64,000 nucleotides of DNA. Origin: Pseudolysinimonas sp051954455 (GTDB lineage: Bacteria > Actinomycetota > Actinomycetes > Actinomycetales > Microbacteriaceae). The stretch spans positions 62,001-126,000 of the forward strand of contig NZ_JBQCHS010000006.1 of NCBI RefSeq assembly GCF_051954455.1, written 5' to 3'. Positions within the stretch are counted from its first letter, which is position 1. Every line of letters begins with the position of its first letter. The notes below the pieces were generated by a model that worked only from the letters and a program-made list of their open reading frames with translations, searched no databases and had not been told where the DNA came from. Below, piece by piece: positions 42,612 through 50,547 of the stretch. A program made the position numbers and the translations under genes.

Positions 42612-43600
42612 GCGACGGGGGCGGGGTAGTCGGCCGCCCACGCCTCGAGCGTGGATCGGTGCGGTGTCATGAGATGCTCCTCGGCGTACTGACCCTGCGT
42701 TTTCGCGAGCCGGCTGCGCTCCTCGCGGTCGTAGGTGATCCCGGGTCGCGAGTAGTCCTGCGACTCCAGACTCGGGCGGTAGACGGCCGGAGCCGGCGAG
42801 TTCGCGCTGTAGATCTCCGGCCGGTAGATCTTCTGGAACGTCTCCATCACGCTGATCGTCCCGATCAGCTGCAGATTCGTGTAGTCGCCCAGCAGATCGC
42901 CGCGGTGGTAGAACGCCAGCGGCGCCACGCTCCCGGGCGGCATGAAGAAGCGCACCGTCAGACCCATCCTGCTGAAGTACTCGTCCGTCAACGAGACGTC
43001 GTCATTCTCGTACTCGACGCCGAGGATCGGGTGGCGATTGCCGCTGCGGCGGTACGTCTTACTGGTCGAGACGCTGATGCAGATCACCGGCGGCGCCGTG
43101 AACCGCTCCCGGTACGCGTCCGAGTCGAGGAAGTGGTCGAAGAGCTTGCCGTGCAGGGCGCCGAAGTCCTCCGGCGCCGGATCGTCGGGCGCGGCCTGCG
43201 TGAGCGCGGGCAGCAGCACGCTGAAGTCGTAGTCGCGCACGTACGACGAGAAGTTGTTGCCCACGATCCCCTGGGTGCGCCGTCCGGTCGCGGCGTCCAG
43301 GATCCGGATGTCGAGCACCTCGAGCAGCGGGAACTCCTGATCGGCGTCCGCACCGACGAATCGGAGGCTCGCCGACACGATCTCGAGCTCGACGGCGTAG
43401 CGGTCGCCGTTCGGGTTGTCCCAGTCGGCGAGCGAGTTGAACCGGTGGTCGATCATCGTCAGGGCCTTGCGGAGGTTCTCCTGCCGGTGCTCGCCGCGGG
43501 CGAGGTTGGCGAAGTTCGTGGTGATCCGAGACGTCTCGGCTGGCGCGTAGTCCTCGTCGAATCGCGTCGTCGTGATGCGATAGTCGAAGTCGTTCGTCAT
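42608..43600 (-). CDS. mesX: DUF1852 putative oxygenase MesX
   Basis: The 330-residue DUF1852 protein has characteristic stretches such as TTNFANLARGEHRQENLRKA, HRFNSLADWDNPNGDRYAVE and PVICISVSTSKTYRRSGNRH. DUF1852 genes nearly always accompany MesD-type methionine synthases and are required for their activity, by a mechanism not worked out; an oxygen-dependent step has been proposed. It has no membrane segment. It is first in its operon and divergent from a LysR gene. A weak GAGTAT hexamer ends 7 nt before the ATG. Confidence 0.88.
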   Translation of the reverse strand: MTNDFDYRITTTRFDEDYAPAETSRITTNFANLARGEHRQENLRKALTMIDHRFNSLADWDNPNGDRYAVELEIVSASLRFVGADADQEFPLLEVLDIRILDAATGRRTQGIVGNNFSSYVRDYDFSVLLPALTQAAPDDPAPEDFGALHGKLFDHFLDSDAYRERFTAPPVICISVSTSKTYRRSGNRHPILGVEYENDDVSLTDEYFSRMGLTVRFFMPPGSVAPLAFYHRGDLLGDYTNLQLIGTISVMETFQKIYRPEIYSANSPAPAVYRPSLESQDYSRPGITYDREERSRLAKTQGQYAEEHLMTPHRSTLEAWAADYPAPVA

Positions 43601-43689
43601 GGAGGAGATACTCCCGGGGGTCGATCGCGCCGGCGGCGGTGGTGGTGACCATGCTGCCGCGGGACCCGGGCCATCGGGGAACTCGCTCT

Positions 43690-43709
43690 ATCTATGTCCT
43701 GATATAGAT
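43690..43709. promoter_or_regulatory. 20-bp palindrome in the mesX/LysR intergenic region
   Basis: ATCTATGTCCTGATATAGAT is a palindrome with a 2-bp centre and a single mismatched pair (ATCTAT-R-TC...GA-Y-ATAGAT). It covers the LysR gene -10 hexamer (43705-43710) and lies about 90 bp upstream of mesX. This AT-rich dyad stands out in the GC-rich surroundings and is the best candidate operator for the LysR protein, repressing its own gene while controlling mesX. Confidence 0.7.
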
Positions 43710-43710
43710 T
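43705..43710 (+). promoter_or_regulatory. -10 hexamer TAGATT, leaderless start for the LysR gene
   Basis: It ends 6 nt before the ATG and overlaps the 20-bp palindrome. Confidence 0.6.
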
Positions 43711-43716
43711 CTTCCT

Positions 43717-44745
43717 ATGGCGCGTGAGTCGAGCGGCATCCCCCTCCAGCAGCTCCAGTACTTCGTCGAGGTCGCCGCGGAGGGGTCGATCAGCGCCGCC
43801 GCCGACGTGCTGTTCGTGGCGCAGCCGACCATGTCGGCGGCCATGAAGGATCTCGAGGCGCGGGTGGGCCTGCCCCTCCTCGTCCGCTCCGCCCGCGGGG
43901 TGTCGCTCACCGCCGACGGGACCGAGTTCCTCGGCTATGCCCGCCAGGTCGTGGAGCAGGTCGCGCTCCTCGAGCACCGCTACCTGGGCCGGCCGCCCTC
44001 CCGGCGTCTGCTCGGCGTCTCCACGCAGCACTACTCGTTCGCCGTCGATGCGTTCGTGCGGATGGTCCGCGCGACGGATGCCGTCGAGTACGAGTTCTCG
44101 CTGCGCGAGACCCGCACCTGGGACATCATCGAGGACGTCCGCTCGCTCCGCAGCGAGCTGGGGATCCTGTACCGGAACGACTTCAATCGCAAGGTCGTCG
44201 ACAAGCTGCTCCGGGATGCGGGGCTGGTCTTCCAGCCGCTCTTCGTCGCCGAGCCGCACATCTTCATCTCCCGCACGAACCCGCTCGTCGATCGTGATCG
44301 CGTCTCGCTCGCCGACCTCGCCGACCTGCCGCGCCTCACGTTCGACCAGGGGGCGAACAACTCCTTCTATCTCGCCGAGGAGATCCTCTCGACCCTGTCC
44401 AGCGCGCAGGAGATCCGGGTCTCCGACCGCGCGACCATCTTCAACCTCATGATCGGCCTCGACGGCTACACCATCTCCACGGGCATCATCAGCGACGACC
44501 TGAATCCGGAGATCGTGGCCATCCCGCTCGACGTCGACGACCGCATCGAGATCGGCTGGATCCGCCACGCCGCGATCCCGCTCACCGAGCAGGCGCTGCG
44601 GTATCTCACCGAGGTGCGGTCCGTCGTCGCCGAGTTCGGCATCGCGCTGCTCGACGGATCGCCGACAGGGTCTGACGGGGGCGCCGAGGCGGGTGGGGGA
44701 CATCCCCAAGGCTCCGCCGAGGCGGCGCTCAGCATCCCCACCTAG
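43717..44745 (+). CDS. LysR-family transcriptional regulator of the mes operon
   Basis: The 342-residue protein has an N-terminal winged HTH (about 6-65: PLQQLQYFVEVAAEGSISAA, then VAQPTMSAAMKDLEARVGLP) and a LysR effector domain (about 95-300). The C-terminus is a Gly/Ala tail. It is divergent from mesX, the usual arrangement for a LysR regulator and its target. Effector candidates are methionine, homocysteine or SAM-related compounds, by inference only. Confidence 0.92.
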   Translation: MARESSGIPLQQLQYFVEVAAEGSISAAADVLFVAQPTMSAAMKDLEARVGLPLLVRSARGVSLTADGTEFLGYARQVVEQVALLEHRYLGRPPSRRLLGVSTQHYSFAVDAFVRMVRATDAVEYEFSLRETRTWDIIEDVRSLRSELGILYRNDFNRKVVDKLLRDAGLVFQPLFVAEPHIFISRTNPLVDRDRVSLADLADLPRLTFDQGANNSFYLAEEILSTLSSAQEIRVSDRATIFNLMIGLDGYTISTGIISDDLNPEIVAIPLDVDDRIEIGWIRHAAIPLTEQALRYLTEVRSVVAEFGIALLDGSPTGSDGGAEAGGGHPQGSAEAALSIPT

Positions 44746-44748
44746 CCT
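44743..44748 (+). promoter_or_regulatory. -10 hexamer TAGCCT, leaderless start for the hydrolase
   Basis: It overlaps the LysR gene stop and ends 6 nt before the ATG at 44755. Confidence 0.6.
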
Positions 44749-44754
44749 CGCCCC

Positions 44755-45495
44755 ATGCGGCTGGCGGTGCACGAGAGCGGGACCGGATCGCGCACGGCGC
44801 TCCTCGTCCACGGGCTGATGTCCGACCATCGGGCCTGGCACCGGGTGAGCGCCCGGTTGGGGGAGCTCGGCTACCGGGTCGTGGCCGTCGACCTCGCCGG
44901 GCACGGGCGCAGCCCGCGATCGAGCCGGTACTCCCCGCAGGCGTGGGCGGACGACGTCGTCGAATCGGTGGCGCCGGTGCTCGCCGGCCCGCCGGACCTG
45001 GTCATGGGCCACTCCCTGGGCGGACTGGTGGCGAGCCTGGTCGCGGAGCGGCTCGCGCCCCGCGCCGCGGTCTACGTCGACCCGGCGTTCGCCTTCCCGG
45101 GCGGCCCGCGCGGCGTCGCGCTGAAGGCGCTCTTCGCGCTCGCGCCGCGCCCGTCGCGCGCGTCGCTCGTGCGCTGGAATCCCAAGTGGGATCCGGCCGA
45201 CGTCGAGATCGAGCTGGCGACGCTCGCCGACTGGGACAAGCGGACGATCCTCGGCCTGGCGAACACCCGCCGGCTGATGCCGCCCGAGCGGCTCGTCGCG
45301 CCGAGCCTCGTCGTGCTGGCCGAGCGCAGCTGGCTGATCTCCGACGACGTCGCGGCCCGGCTCGCAGCGCAGGGGATGGTCGTGACACGGATCCCCGGGA
45401 CGGGTCACACGGTGTTCCGCGACGAGCACCACGACTTCATGACGGTCGTGGAGGGCTGGCTGGCGCGGGTCGCACCGACCGTGGCCGAGCGCTAG
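44755..45495 (+). CDS. alpha/beta hydrolase
   Basis: The 246-residue protein has the oxyanion region LLVHGLMSDHRAWH, the nucleophile elbow MGHSLGG (S87) and the C-terminal catalytic His in GTGHTVFRDEHHDF. VVAVDLAGHGRSPRSSRYSP is typical of the family. The substrate is unknown; esterase, lactonase or C-C hydrolase are all possible. Its stop overlaps the lexA stop by 4 nt in convergent orientation. Confidence 0.9.
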   Translation: MRLAVHESGTGSRTALLVHGLMSDHRAWHRVSARLGELGYRVVAVDLAGHGRSPRSSRYSPQAWADDVVESVAPVLAGPPDLVMGHSLGGLVASLVAERLAPRAAVYVDPAFAFPGGPRGVALKALFALAPRPSRASLVRWNPKWDPADVEIELATLADWDKRTILGLANTRRLMPPERLVAPSLVVLAERSWLISDDVAARLAAQGMVVTRIPGTGHTVFRDEHHDFMTVVEGWLARVAPTVAER

Positions 45496-46160
45496 ACCGA
45501 GCGCAGCACCGCGACGACCTTGCCGAGCACCTCGGCGTCGTCGCCGAGGATGGGCTCGAACGCCGTGTTGCGGGGCAGCAGCCAGGTGTGGCCGTCGCGC
45601 TGGCGGAAGACCTTGACCGTGGCCTCGCCGTCGAGCATGGCGGCGACGATCTCGCCGTTCTCCGCGGTCTTCTGGGCACGGACGACGACCCAGTCGCCGT
45701 CGCAGATCGCGGCGTCGATCATCGACTCGCCGACGACCTTGAGCATGAACAGCTCGCCCTTGCCCACCAGCTGGCGGGGGAGCGGAAAGACCTCGTCGAC
45801 CTGCTGCTCGGCCGTGATCGGGATGCCCGCCGCGATCCGTCCGACGAGCGGCACCATGGCGGCGTCGCCGACCGACGGCCCACTCTCCGGGCTGTCGCTC
45901 GCGGGCAGGTCGATGAGGATCTCGAGCGCGCGCGGACGGTTGGGGTCGCGGCGGAGGTACCCGCTCAGCTCCAGCTGGTTGAGCTGGTGGGTCACGCTCG
46001 ACAGGGAGGAGAGGCCGACCGCGTCGCCGATCTCGCGCATGCTCGGCGGGTAGCCGCGGGTCGCGGTCGAGCGCCGGATGACCTCCAGGATCGCCTGCTG
46101 CTTCTCGCTCAGGCTCGTGCGCCGCCGCGTCGTCGCCGCGCGCTCCTCGGTCTCGCTCAC
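45492..46160 (-). CDS. lexA: LexA SOS repressor
   Basis: The 222-residue protein has an N-terminal winged HTH (LSEKQQAILEVIRRSTATRG, PPSMREIGDAVGLSS). Its peptidase domain has the self-cleavage site A111-G112 (VGRIAAGIP), nucleophile S146 (VVGESMID) and general base K183 (EATVKVF). The GTG at 46160 is chosen because GGGGAGG lies 5 nt upstream; the frame extends further but without a ribosome site. Its promoter carries its own SOS box, so it is autoregulated. Confidence 0.97.
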   Translation of the reverse strand: MSETEERAATTRRRTSLSEKQQAILEVIRRSTATRGYPPSMREIGDAVGLSSLSSVTHQLNQLELSGYLRRDPNRPRALEILIDLPASDSPESGPSVGDAAMVPLVGRIAAGIPITAEQQVDEVFPLPRQLVGKGELFMLKVVGESMIDAAICDGDWVVVRAQKTAENGEIVAAMLDGEATVKVFRQRDGHTWLLPRNTAFEPILGDDAEVLGKVVAVLRSV

Positions 46161-46212
46161 CGCTGCCTCCCCGATGTCGGTGGTCGCTGGTCTGATCGTC
46201 CCAGCGATCGAA

Positions 46213-46241
46213 ACTGTATCCGCCTCGGGGCCTCGCGACAA
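46213..46241 (-). promoter_or_regulatory. lexA promoter: TTGTCG-17-TACAGT
   Basis: On the minus strand the -35 TTGTCG (46236-46241) and -10 TACAGT (46213-46218) are spaced by 17 bp, giving a leader of about 45 nt with a Shine-Dalgarno sequence. The SOS box at 46238-46253 overlaps the -35. Confidence 0.7.
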
Positions 46242-46253
46242 ACACCTGTTCGA
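46238..46253 (-). promoter_or_regulatory. SOS box of lexA
   Basis: Minus-strand TCGAACAGGTGTTTGT keeps the left half-site TCGAAC perfectly and matches four of six bases in the right half. Confidence 0.75.
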
Positions 46254-46292
46254 GTGTGTCGGCGGATCCGAGGGCCCGGACCGAGCCGAGGG

Positions 46293-46324
46293 TTGAACAG
46301 ATGTTCGATCGAAGGTATGTTCGG
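46293..46324 (+). promoter_or_regulatory. tandem SOS boxes and promoter of the LysM gene
   Basis: TTGAACAGATGTTCGA (46293-46308, one mismatch) and TCGAAGGTATGTTCGG (46309-46324, two mismatches) abut exactly, 16 bp apart. The same stretch reads as a promoter: TTGAAC -35 (46293-46298), 17-bp spacer, TATGTT -10 (46316-46321). LexA bound to both boxes would cover the whole promoter. Confidence 0.85.
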
Positions 46325-46351
46325 AACAGAGCTTCTAATCGAGGAGTCGAC

Positions 46352-46708
46352 ATGAGCGCCATCAGCATCAGCGGTTCGTACCACACCCGCCCCACCCAGC
46401 CGCGGCTGCGCATCACCCCCCGGGGTCGGGCCGTGCTGACGCTCGTGGTCGCCGTCCCGCTCGCCCTCGCGGCGATCGTCGGCGGCATCGGCGCGGTCAA
46501 GGCCGACGGGTCGGACGCCGCCCGCACGGGCCACTACAGCTACACGACGGTGACGGCGGGGGAGTCCCTCTGGCAGGTCGCCCAGGAGATCGCGCCGAAG
46601 GCCGACCCGCGCGACGTCGTGGCCGACATCTCGAGCCTGAACGGACTCGACTCGGGTGTGATCCAGCCGGGCCAGCGCCTCGCGATCCCGCCGCAGTACG
46701 CCCGCTGA
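46352..46708 (+). CDS. SOS-controlled LysM membrane protein, likely cell-division inhibitor
   Basis: The 118-residue protein has a basic N-terminus, one membrane helix (about residues 28-50: AVLTLVVAVPLALAAIVGGI) and an extracytoplasmic LysM domain (about 64-115: YTTVTAGESLWQVAQEIAPK to PGQRLAIPPQYAR). It matches the position and architecture of the LysM proteins next to lexA in actinobacteria (Rv2719c-like) and of YneA in Bacillus, which block division during DNA damage. GAGGAG lies 5 nt before the ATG. Confidence 0.9.
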   Translation: MSAISISGSYHTRPTQPRLRITPRGRAVLTLVVAVPLALAAIVGGIGAVKADGSDAARTGHYSYTTVTAGESLWQVAQEIAPKADPRDVVADISSLNGLDSGVIQPGQRLAIPPQYAR

Positions 46709-46718
46709 TCCGCCGTAG

Positions 46719-46751
46719 GACGCCCGCCGACCCGCGAGTCGGGCGGGCGTC
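46719..46751 (+). terminator. GC hairpin between the LysM gene and hisC
   Basis: GACGCCCGCC (46719-46728) is exactly complementary to 46742-46751, just after the LysM stop and just before the hisC promoter. No T-tract follows, so it is a probable I-shaped terminator. Confidence 0.5.
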
Positions 46752-46760
46752 GCGTCGAAA

Positions 46761-46766
46761 TAGGCT
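46761..46766 (+). promoter_or_regulatory. -10 hexamer TAGGCT, leaderless start for hisC
   Basis: It ends 6 nt before the hisC GTG and opens the histidine gene cluster. Confidence 0.6.
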
Positions 46767-46772
46767 GGGACG

Positions 46773-47873
46773 GTGGCATCGCTCGACGACCTCCCCCTCC
46801 GTGCCGATCTGAGAGGGCAGTCGCCCTACGGTGCGCCGCAGAAGCACGTGCGCGTGCAGCTGAACGTCAACGAGAACAGCCACCCCATCCCCGAGGCCGT
46901 CGCGCGCGACATCGTCGAGTCGCTCGCCGGAGCGGTCCTCACGCTTAACAGGTATCCCGACCGCGAGTTCACCGCGCTGCGCGAGAGCCTGGCCGCGTAC
47001 CTCGGCCAGGGCCTCGGATCCGAGCAGATCTGGGCCGCGAACGGCTCGAACGAGATCATCCAGCAGCTGCTGCAGGCATTCGGCGGACCGGGTCGCAGCG
47101 TGCTCGCGTTCCCGCCCACCTACTCGATGCACGGCATCATCACGCGCGGCACCGGCACCACCTGGCTGACGGCGGAGCGCGACGCCGACTACGCGCTCAG
47201 CGCCGACACGGTCGTCGCGGCCATCGAGCAGCACCGGCCCGACCTCGTCTTCCTCTGCGCCCCGAACAACCCCACGGGCACCCCCGTCGCCCTCGACGTC
47301 ATCGAGGCCGCGTACGAGGCGAGCACCGGGATGGTGTTCGTCGACGAGGCGTACGCCGAGTTCATGCCGTCGGGCACCCCGACCGCGGTCTCGCTCCTGC
47401 CCGACCGGCACCGGCTCGTCGTCTCGCGCACCATGAGCAAGGCGTTCGCATTCGCGGGCGCGCGGGTCGGCTACCTCGCGGCGGACCCGGCGGTCATCGA
47501 CGCCCTGCGACTCGTGCGGCTCCCGTACCACCTGTCGGCCCTCACGCAGGCGGCCGCGGTCGCTGCGCTCCGGCATGCGCCCGAGATGCTCGCGATGGTG
47601 GACGACATCCGCGGACAGCGCGACCGACTGCTGGCGGAGCTGCCCGTCCTCGGGTTCCGGGCTTACGACAGCTGGGCCAACTTCGTCCTCTTCGACCGGG
47701 TTGCCGACCCGCATGCGACGTTCGAGGCGCTTCTCGAGCGCGACATCATCATCCGCGACGTCGGGCTGCCGAACTCGCTCCGCGTCACGGCGGGCACCGA
47801 GCAGGAGACGACGCTCTTCCTCGACGCGCTCGCCGAGCTCGGCGCCGCGTCGCCCACTACCCTCGGATCATGA
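46773..47873 (+). CDS. hisC: histidinol-phosphate aminotransferase
   Basis: This PLP enzyme converts imidazole-acetol phosphate to histidinol phosphate. The PLP lysine is in SRTMSKAFAFAGARVGY (about residue 223), with NENSHPIPEAV, AANGSNEIIQQLL, CAPNNPTGTP and VFVDEAYAEF as fold I landmarks. At 366 residues it is normal. The stop overlaps the hisB start (ATGA). Confidence 0.95.
   Translation: MASLDDLPLRADLRGQSPYGAPQKHVRVQLNVNENSHPIPEAVARDIVESLAGAVLTLNRYPDREFTALRESLAAYLGQGLGSEQIWAANGSNEIIQQLLQAFGGPGRSVLAFPPTYSMHGIITRGTGTTWLTAERDADYALSADTVVAAIEQHRPDLVFLCAPNNPTGTPVALDVIEAAYEASTGMVFVDEAYAEFMPSGTPTAVSLLPDRHRLVVSRTMSKAFAFAGARVGYLAADPAVIDALRLVRLPYHLSALTQAAAVAALRHAPEMLAMVDDIRGQRDRLLAELPVLGFRAYDSWANFVLFDRVADPHATFEALLERDIIIRDVGLPNSLRVTAGTEQETTLFLDALAELGAASPTTLGS
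47858..47863 (+). promoter_or_regulatory. internal -10 hexamer TACCCT before hisB
   Basis: It lies inside the last codons of hisC and ends 6 nt before the hisB ATG, so hisB may also be made from its own leaderless transcript. Confidence 0.4.
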
Positions 47874-48493
47874 GCGGAGAGAGCGCATCGGACGGCGCGC
47901 GCGTCGCGCGACTGGGCCGGGAGACGAGCGAGTCGAGCGTCGAGCTCGTCCTGGATCTGGACGGCAGCGGCCGCGCCGACATCCGCACGACCGTCCCCTT
48001 CTTCGACCACCTGCTGACCGCCTTCGCGAAGCACGCCGTGGTCGACCTCATGGTCCGCTCCGAGGGCGACGTCGAGATCGACGTGCACCACACCGTGGAG
48101 GACACCGGCATCGTCCTGGGCCAGGCGATCCGTCAGGCCCTCGGCGACAAGGCGGGCATCGCGCGCTTCGGCGACGCGCTCGTGCCGCTCGACGAGGCGC
48201 TCGCCCAGGCCGTGGTCGACGTCTCGGGCCGGCCGTATCTCGTGCACGGCGGCGAGCCGGCCGGGTTCGAGTTCCACCTCATCGGCGGGCACTTCACCGG
48301 CTCCATGGTGCGGCACGTCTTCGAGGCCATCACCGTCAACGCGGGCCTCACCGTCCACCTCAGCGTGCTCGCCGGCCGCGACCCGCACCACATCGCCGAG
48401 GCCGAATTCAAAGCCTTCGCCCGCGCCTTCCGGCAGGCCGTCGCCCGCGACCCGCGGGTCCAGGGCATCCCGTCGACCAAGGGCGCGCTGTGA
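47870..48493 (+). CDS. hisB: imidazoleglycerol-phosphate dehydratase
   Basis: The 207-residue single-domain dehydratase (no fused phosphatase, as usual in actinobacteria) has the two metal-binding His-rich motifs FFDHLLTAFAKHA with DVHHTVEDTG and, in the second half, FHLIGGHFTGSMVRHVFEA with DPHHIAEAEFKAFARA. It acts between HisF/HisH and HisC in histidine synthesis. Confidence 0.97.
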   Translation: MSGESASDGARVARLGRETSESSVELVLDLDGSGRADIRTTVPFFDHLLTAFAKHAVVDLMVRSEGDVEIDVHHTVEDTGIVLGQAIRQALGDKAGIARFGDALVPLDEALAQAVVDVSGRPYLVHGGEPAGFEFHLIGGHFTGSMVRHVFEAITVNAGLTVHLSVLAGRDPHHIAEAEFKAFARAFRQAVARDPRVQGIPSTKGAL

Positions 48494-48509
48494 CGTCGGC
48501 GGCCACCCG

Positions 48510-49148
48510 ATGACCGGCCAGCGGCCCTCCGTCGTCGTCTTCGACTACGGCTTCGGCAACGTGCACTCGGCGGCGAAAGCCCTCGAGACCGCGGGCGCCG
48601 ACGTCGAGCTGACCGCCGACCGTGACCGGGCCATGGCGGCCGACGGCCTGCTCGTCCCGGGCGTCGGCGCCTTCGCCGCGGTCGTCGAGGGGCTCCGCCG
48701 TGCGCACGGCGACGAGATCGTCGGCCGGCGCCTCGCCGGCGGGCGCCCGGTGCTCGGCATCTGCGTCGGCATGCAGGTGCTCTTCGAGCGCGGCCTCGAA
48801 CGCGGCGCCGACACCGAGGGGCTCGGCGAGTGGCCGGGCGTCGTGGAGGAGCTCGAGGCGCCGGTGCTGCCGCACATGGGCTGGAACACCGTCGAGGCAC
48901 CGGGCGACTCGGTCCTCTTCGAGGGGCTGCACGACGAGCGCTTCTACTTCGTCCACTCCTACGCCGCCCGGGGCTGGGAGCTCGACCCCTACGGCCGTTT
49001 GCAGCAGCCGCGGGTGAGCTGGGCCCAGCACGGCGAGCGCTTCGTGGCGGCGGTCGAGAACGGACCGCTGTCGGCCACCCAGTTCCACCCGGAGAAGTCG
49101 GGGGAGGCCGGGATCCAGCTGCTGCGCAACTGGATCGGCACCCTGTGA
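48510..49148 (+). CDS. hisH: imidazole glycerol phosphate synthase, glutaminase subunit
   Basis: This class I glutamine amidotransferase has the nucleophile Cys in GICVGMQVLFERG and the His/Glu pair in TQFHPEKSG. It delivers ammonia to HisF, which is not in this window. It has 212 residues. The stop overlaps the following GNAT start (GTGA). Confidence 0.96.
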   Translation: MTGQRPSVVVFDYGFGNVHSAAKALETAGADVELTADRDRAMAADGLLVPGVGAFAAVVEGLRRAHGDEIVGRRLAGGRPVLGICVGMQVLFERGLERGADTEGLGEWPGVVEELEAPVLPHMGWNTVEAPGDSVLFEGLHDERFYFVHSYAARGWELDPYGRLQQPRVSWAQHGERFVAAVENGPLSATQFHPEKSGEAGIQLLRNWIGTL

Positions 49149-49813
49149 GTGGGCACCCGCTCGACGATCCCGCCCGCTCCGCGCTCGAGGGCGCCGACGC
49201 CCGCTTCGCCGAGCGCCACGGCGGCGCGCTGCGCTACCGGCCGGAGTTCTCGGTGTTCGGGACGGGCCCCTGGCAGGACCTCGAGGCTCTCGCCGGCCCC
49301 GGGGGCCTGGTCGTCTACGCCGGCGCCCCCGCGGCCCCGCCGGCCGCCTGGCAGAGCGTCCCGGCGATCTCGGGGTTCCAGCTGACGGGGGAGGCGTTCG
49401 AGCCGCGGACCGACCCCGAGGTCGTCGATCTCGACGCGACCCACGCCGACGCCATGGCCGACCTCGTCGAGCGCACCCGCCCCGGGCCGTGGGCGCCTCG
49501 CACCCATGAGCTCGGCGGCTATCGCGGCATCCTCGTCGACGGCATCCTCGCGGCGATGGCGGGGGAGCGGATGCACCCGGAGGGCTGGACCGAGATCAGC
49601 GCGGTCTGCACCGACCCCGCCCACCGCGGCCGCGGCCTGGCGACCCGGGTCATGCGCGCGGTCGCGGCGGGCATCGTCGAGCGCGGCGAGGTCCCTTTCC
49701 TGCACGTCGCGGGGAACAACACGGGCGCGATCGCGCTGTACGAGCGTCTCGGCTTCCGCACCCGGCGACCGATCGACTTCGTCATCGCCGTCGCCCCTAC
49801 GCTGGAGACGTGA
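49145..49813 (+). CDS. GNAT acetyltransferase inserted in the his cluster
   Basis: The 222-residue protein has a variable N-terminal half and a C-terminal GNAT fold: acetyl-CoA binding VCTDPAHRGRGLATRVMRAV and the final LHVAGNNTGAIALYERLGFR. This is the FR47-like subgroup. The GTG overlaps the hisH stop, and its end overlaps the priA start, so it is cotranscribed with histidine genes. No acceptor can be inferred and no link to histidine synthesis is established. Confidence 0.88.
   Translation: MSGHPLDDPARSALEGADARFAERHGGALRYRPEFSVFGTGPWQDLEALAGPGGLVVYAGAPAAPPAAWQSVPAISGFQLTGEAFEPRTDPEVVDLDATHADAMADLVERTRPGPWAPRTHELGGYRGILVDGILAAMAGERMHPEGWTEISAVCTDPAHRGRGLATRVMRAVAAGIVERGEVPFLHVAGNNTGAIALYERLGFRTRRPIDFVIAVAPTLET
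49798..49803 (+). promoter_or_regulatory. internal -10 hexamer TACGCT before priA
   Basis: It sits within the last codons of the GNAT gene and ends 6 nt before the priA GTG. Confidence 0.4.
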
Positions 49814-50547
49814 CCGCCGACAAGCTGATCCTGCTGCCCGCCGTCGACGTCGCGGACGGGCAGGCCGTGCGACTCACCCAGGGCGAGGCCGGGAGCGAGA
49901 CCGGCTACGGCGATCCCCGCGAAGCCGCCGCCGCGTGGACCGATCAGGGCGCCGAGTGGATCCACCTCGTCGACCTCGACGCCGCCTTCGGTCGCGGCGA
50001 CAACCGCGCCATCATCCGCGAGGTGATCGCGAGCGTGCCGGCGGGGGTCCAGGTCGAGCTGTCGGGCGGCATCCGCGACGACGCCTCGCTGGACGCGGCG
50101 CTCGGCACCGGCTGCGCCCGGATCAACCTCGGCACCGCCGCGCTCGAGCAGCCCGAATGGGCTGCCCGCGCGATCGCCGACCACGGCGAGCGGATCGCGG
50201 TCGGCCTCGACGTGCGCGGCACGACGCTCGCCGCGCGCGGCTGGACCCAGGAGGGCGGCGACCTCTGGGAGGTGCTGGCCCGCCTCGAGGACGCCGGCTG
50301 CGCCCGCTACGTCGTGACCGACGTCACCAAGGACGGCACCCTCCAGGGCCCCAACCTCGACCTGCTGCGGCAGGTGACGGCCCGGACGTCGCGACCCGTG
50401 GTCGCCTCCGGCGGCGTCTCGAGCCTCGACGACCTGGCGGCGCTCCGCGGGCTCGTCGCCGACGGGGTCGAGGGCGCGATCGTCGGCAAGGCGCTCTACG
50501 CGGGCGCGTTCACGCTCACCGAGGCGCTGGATGTCGCCGGCCGCTGA
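49810..50547 (+). CDS. priA: HisA/TrpF bifunctional isomerase PriA
   Basis: The 245-residue barrel has the general acid/base aspartates in LPAVDVADGQAVRL and VTDVTKDGTLQGPNLDLLRQ and phosphate-binding GGI and GGVSS loops. In actinobacteria without a separate trpF this enzyme serves both histidine and tryptophan synthesis, so PriA is the likely name; a strict HisA is possible. The start is GTG. Confidence 0.93.
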   Translation: MTADKLILLPAVDVADGQAVRLTQGEAGSETGYGDPREAAAAWTDQGAEWIHLVDLDAAFGRGDNRAIIREVIASVPAGVQVELSGGIRDDASLDAALGTGCARINLGTAALEQPEWAARAIADHGERIAVGLDVRGTTLAARGWTQEGGDLWEVLARLEDAGCARYVVTDVTKDGTLQGPNLDLLRQVTARTSRPVVASGGVSSLDDLAALRGLVADGVEGAIVGKALYAGAFTLTEALDVAGR

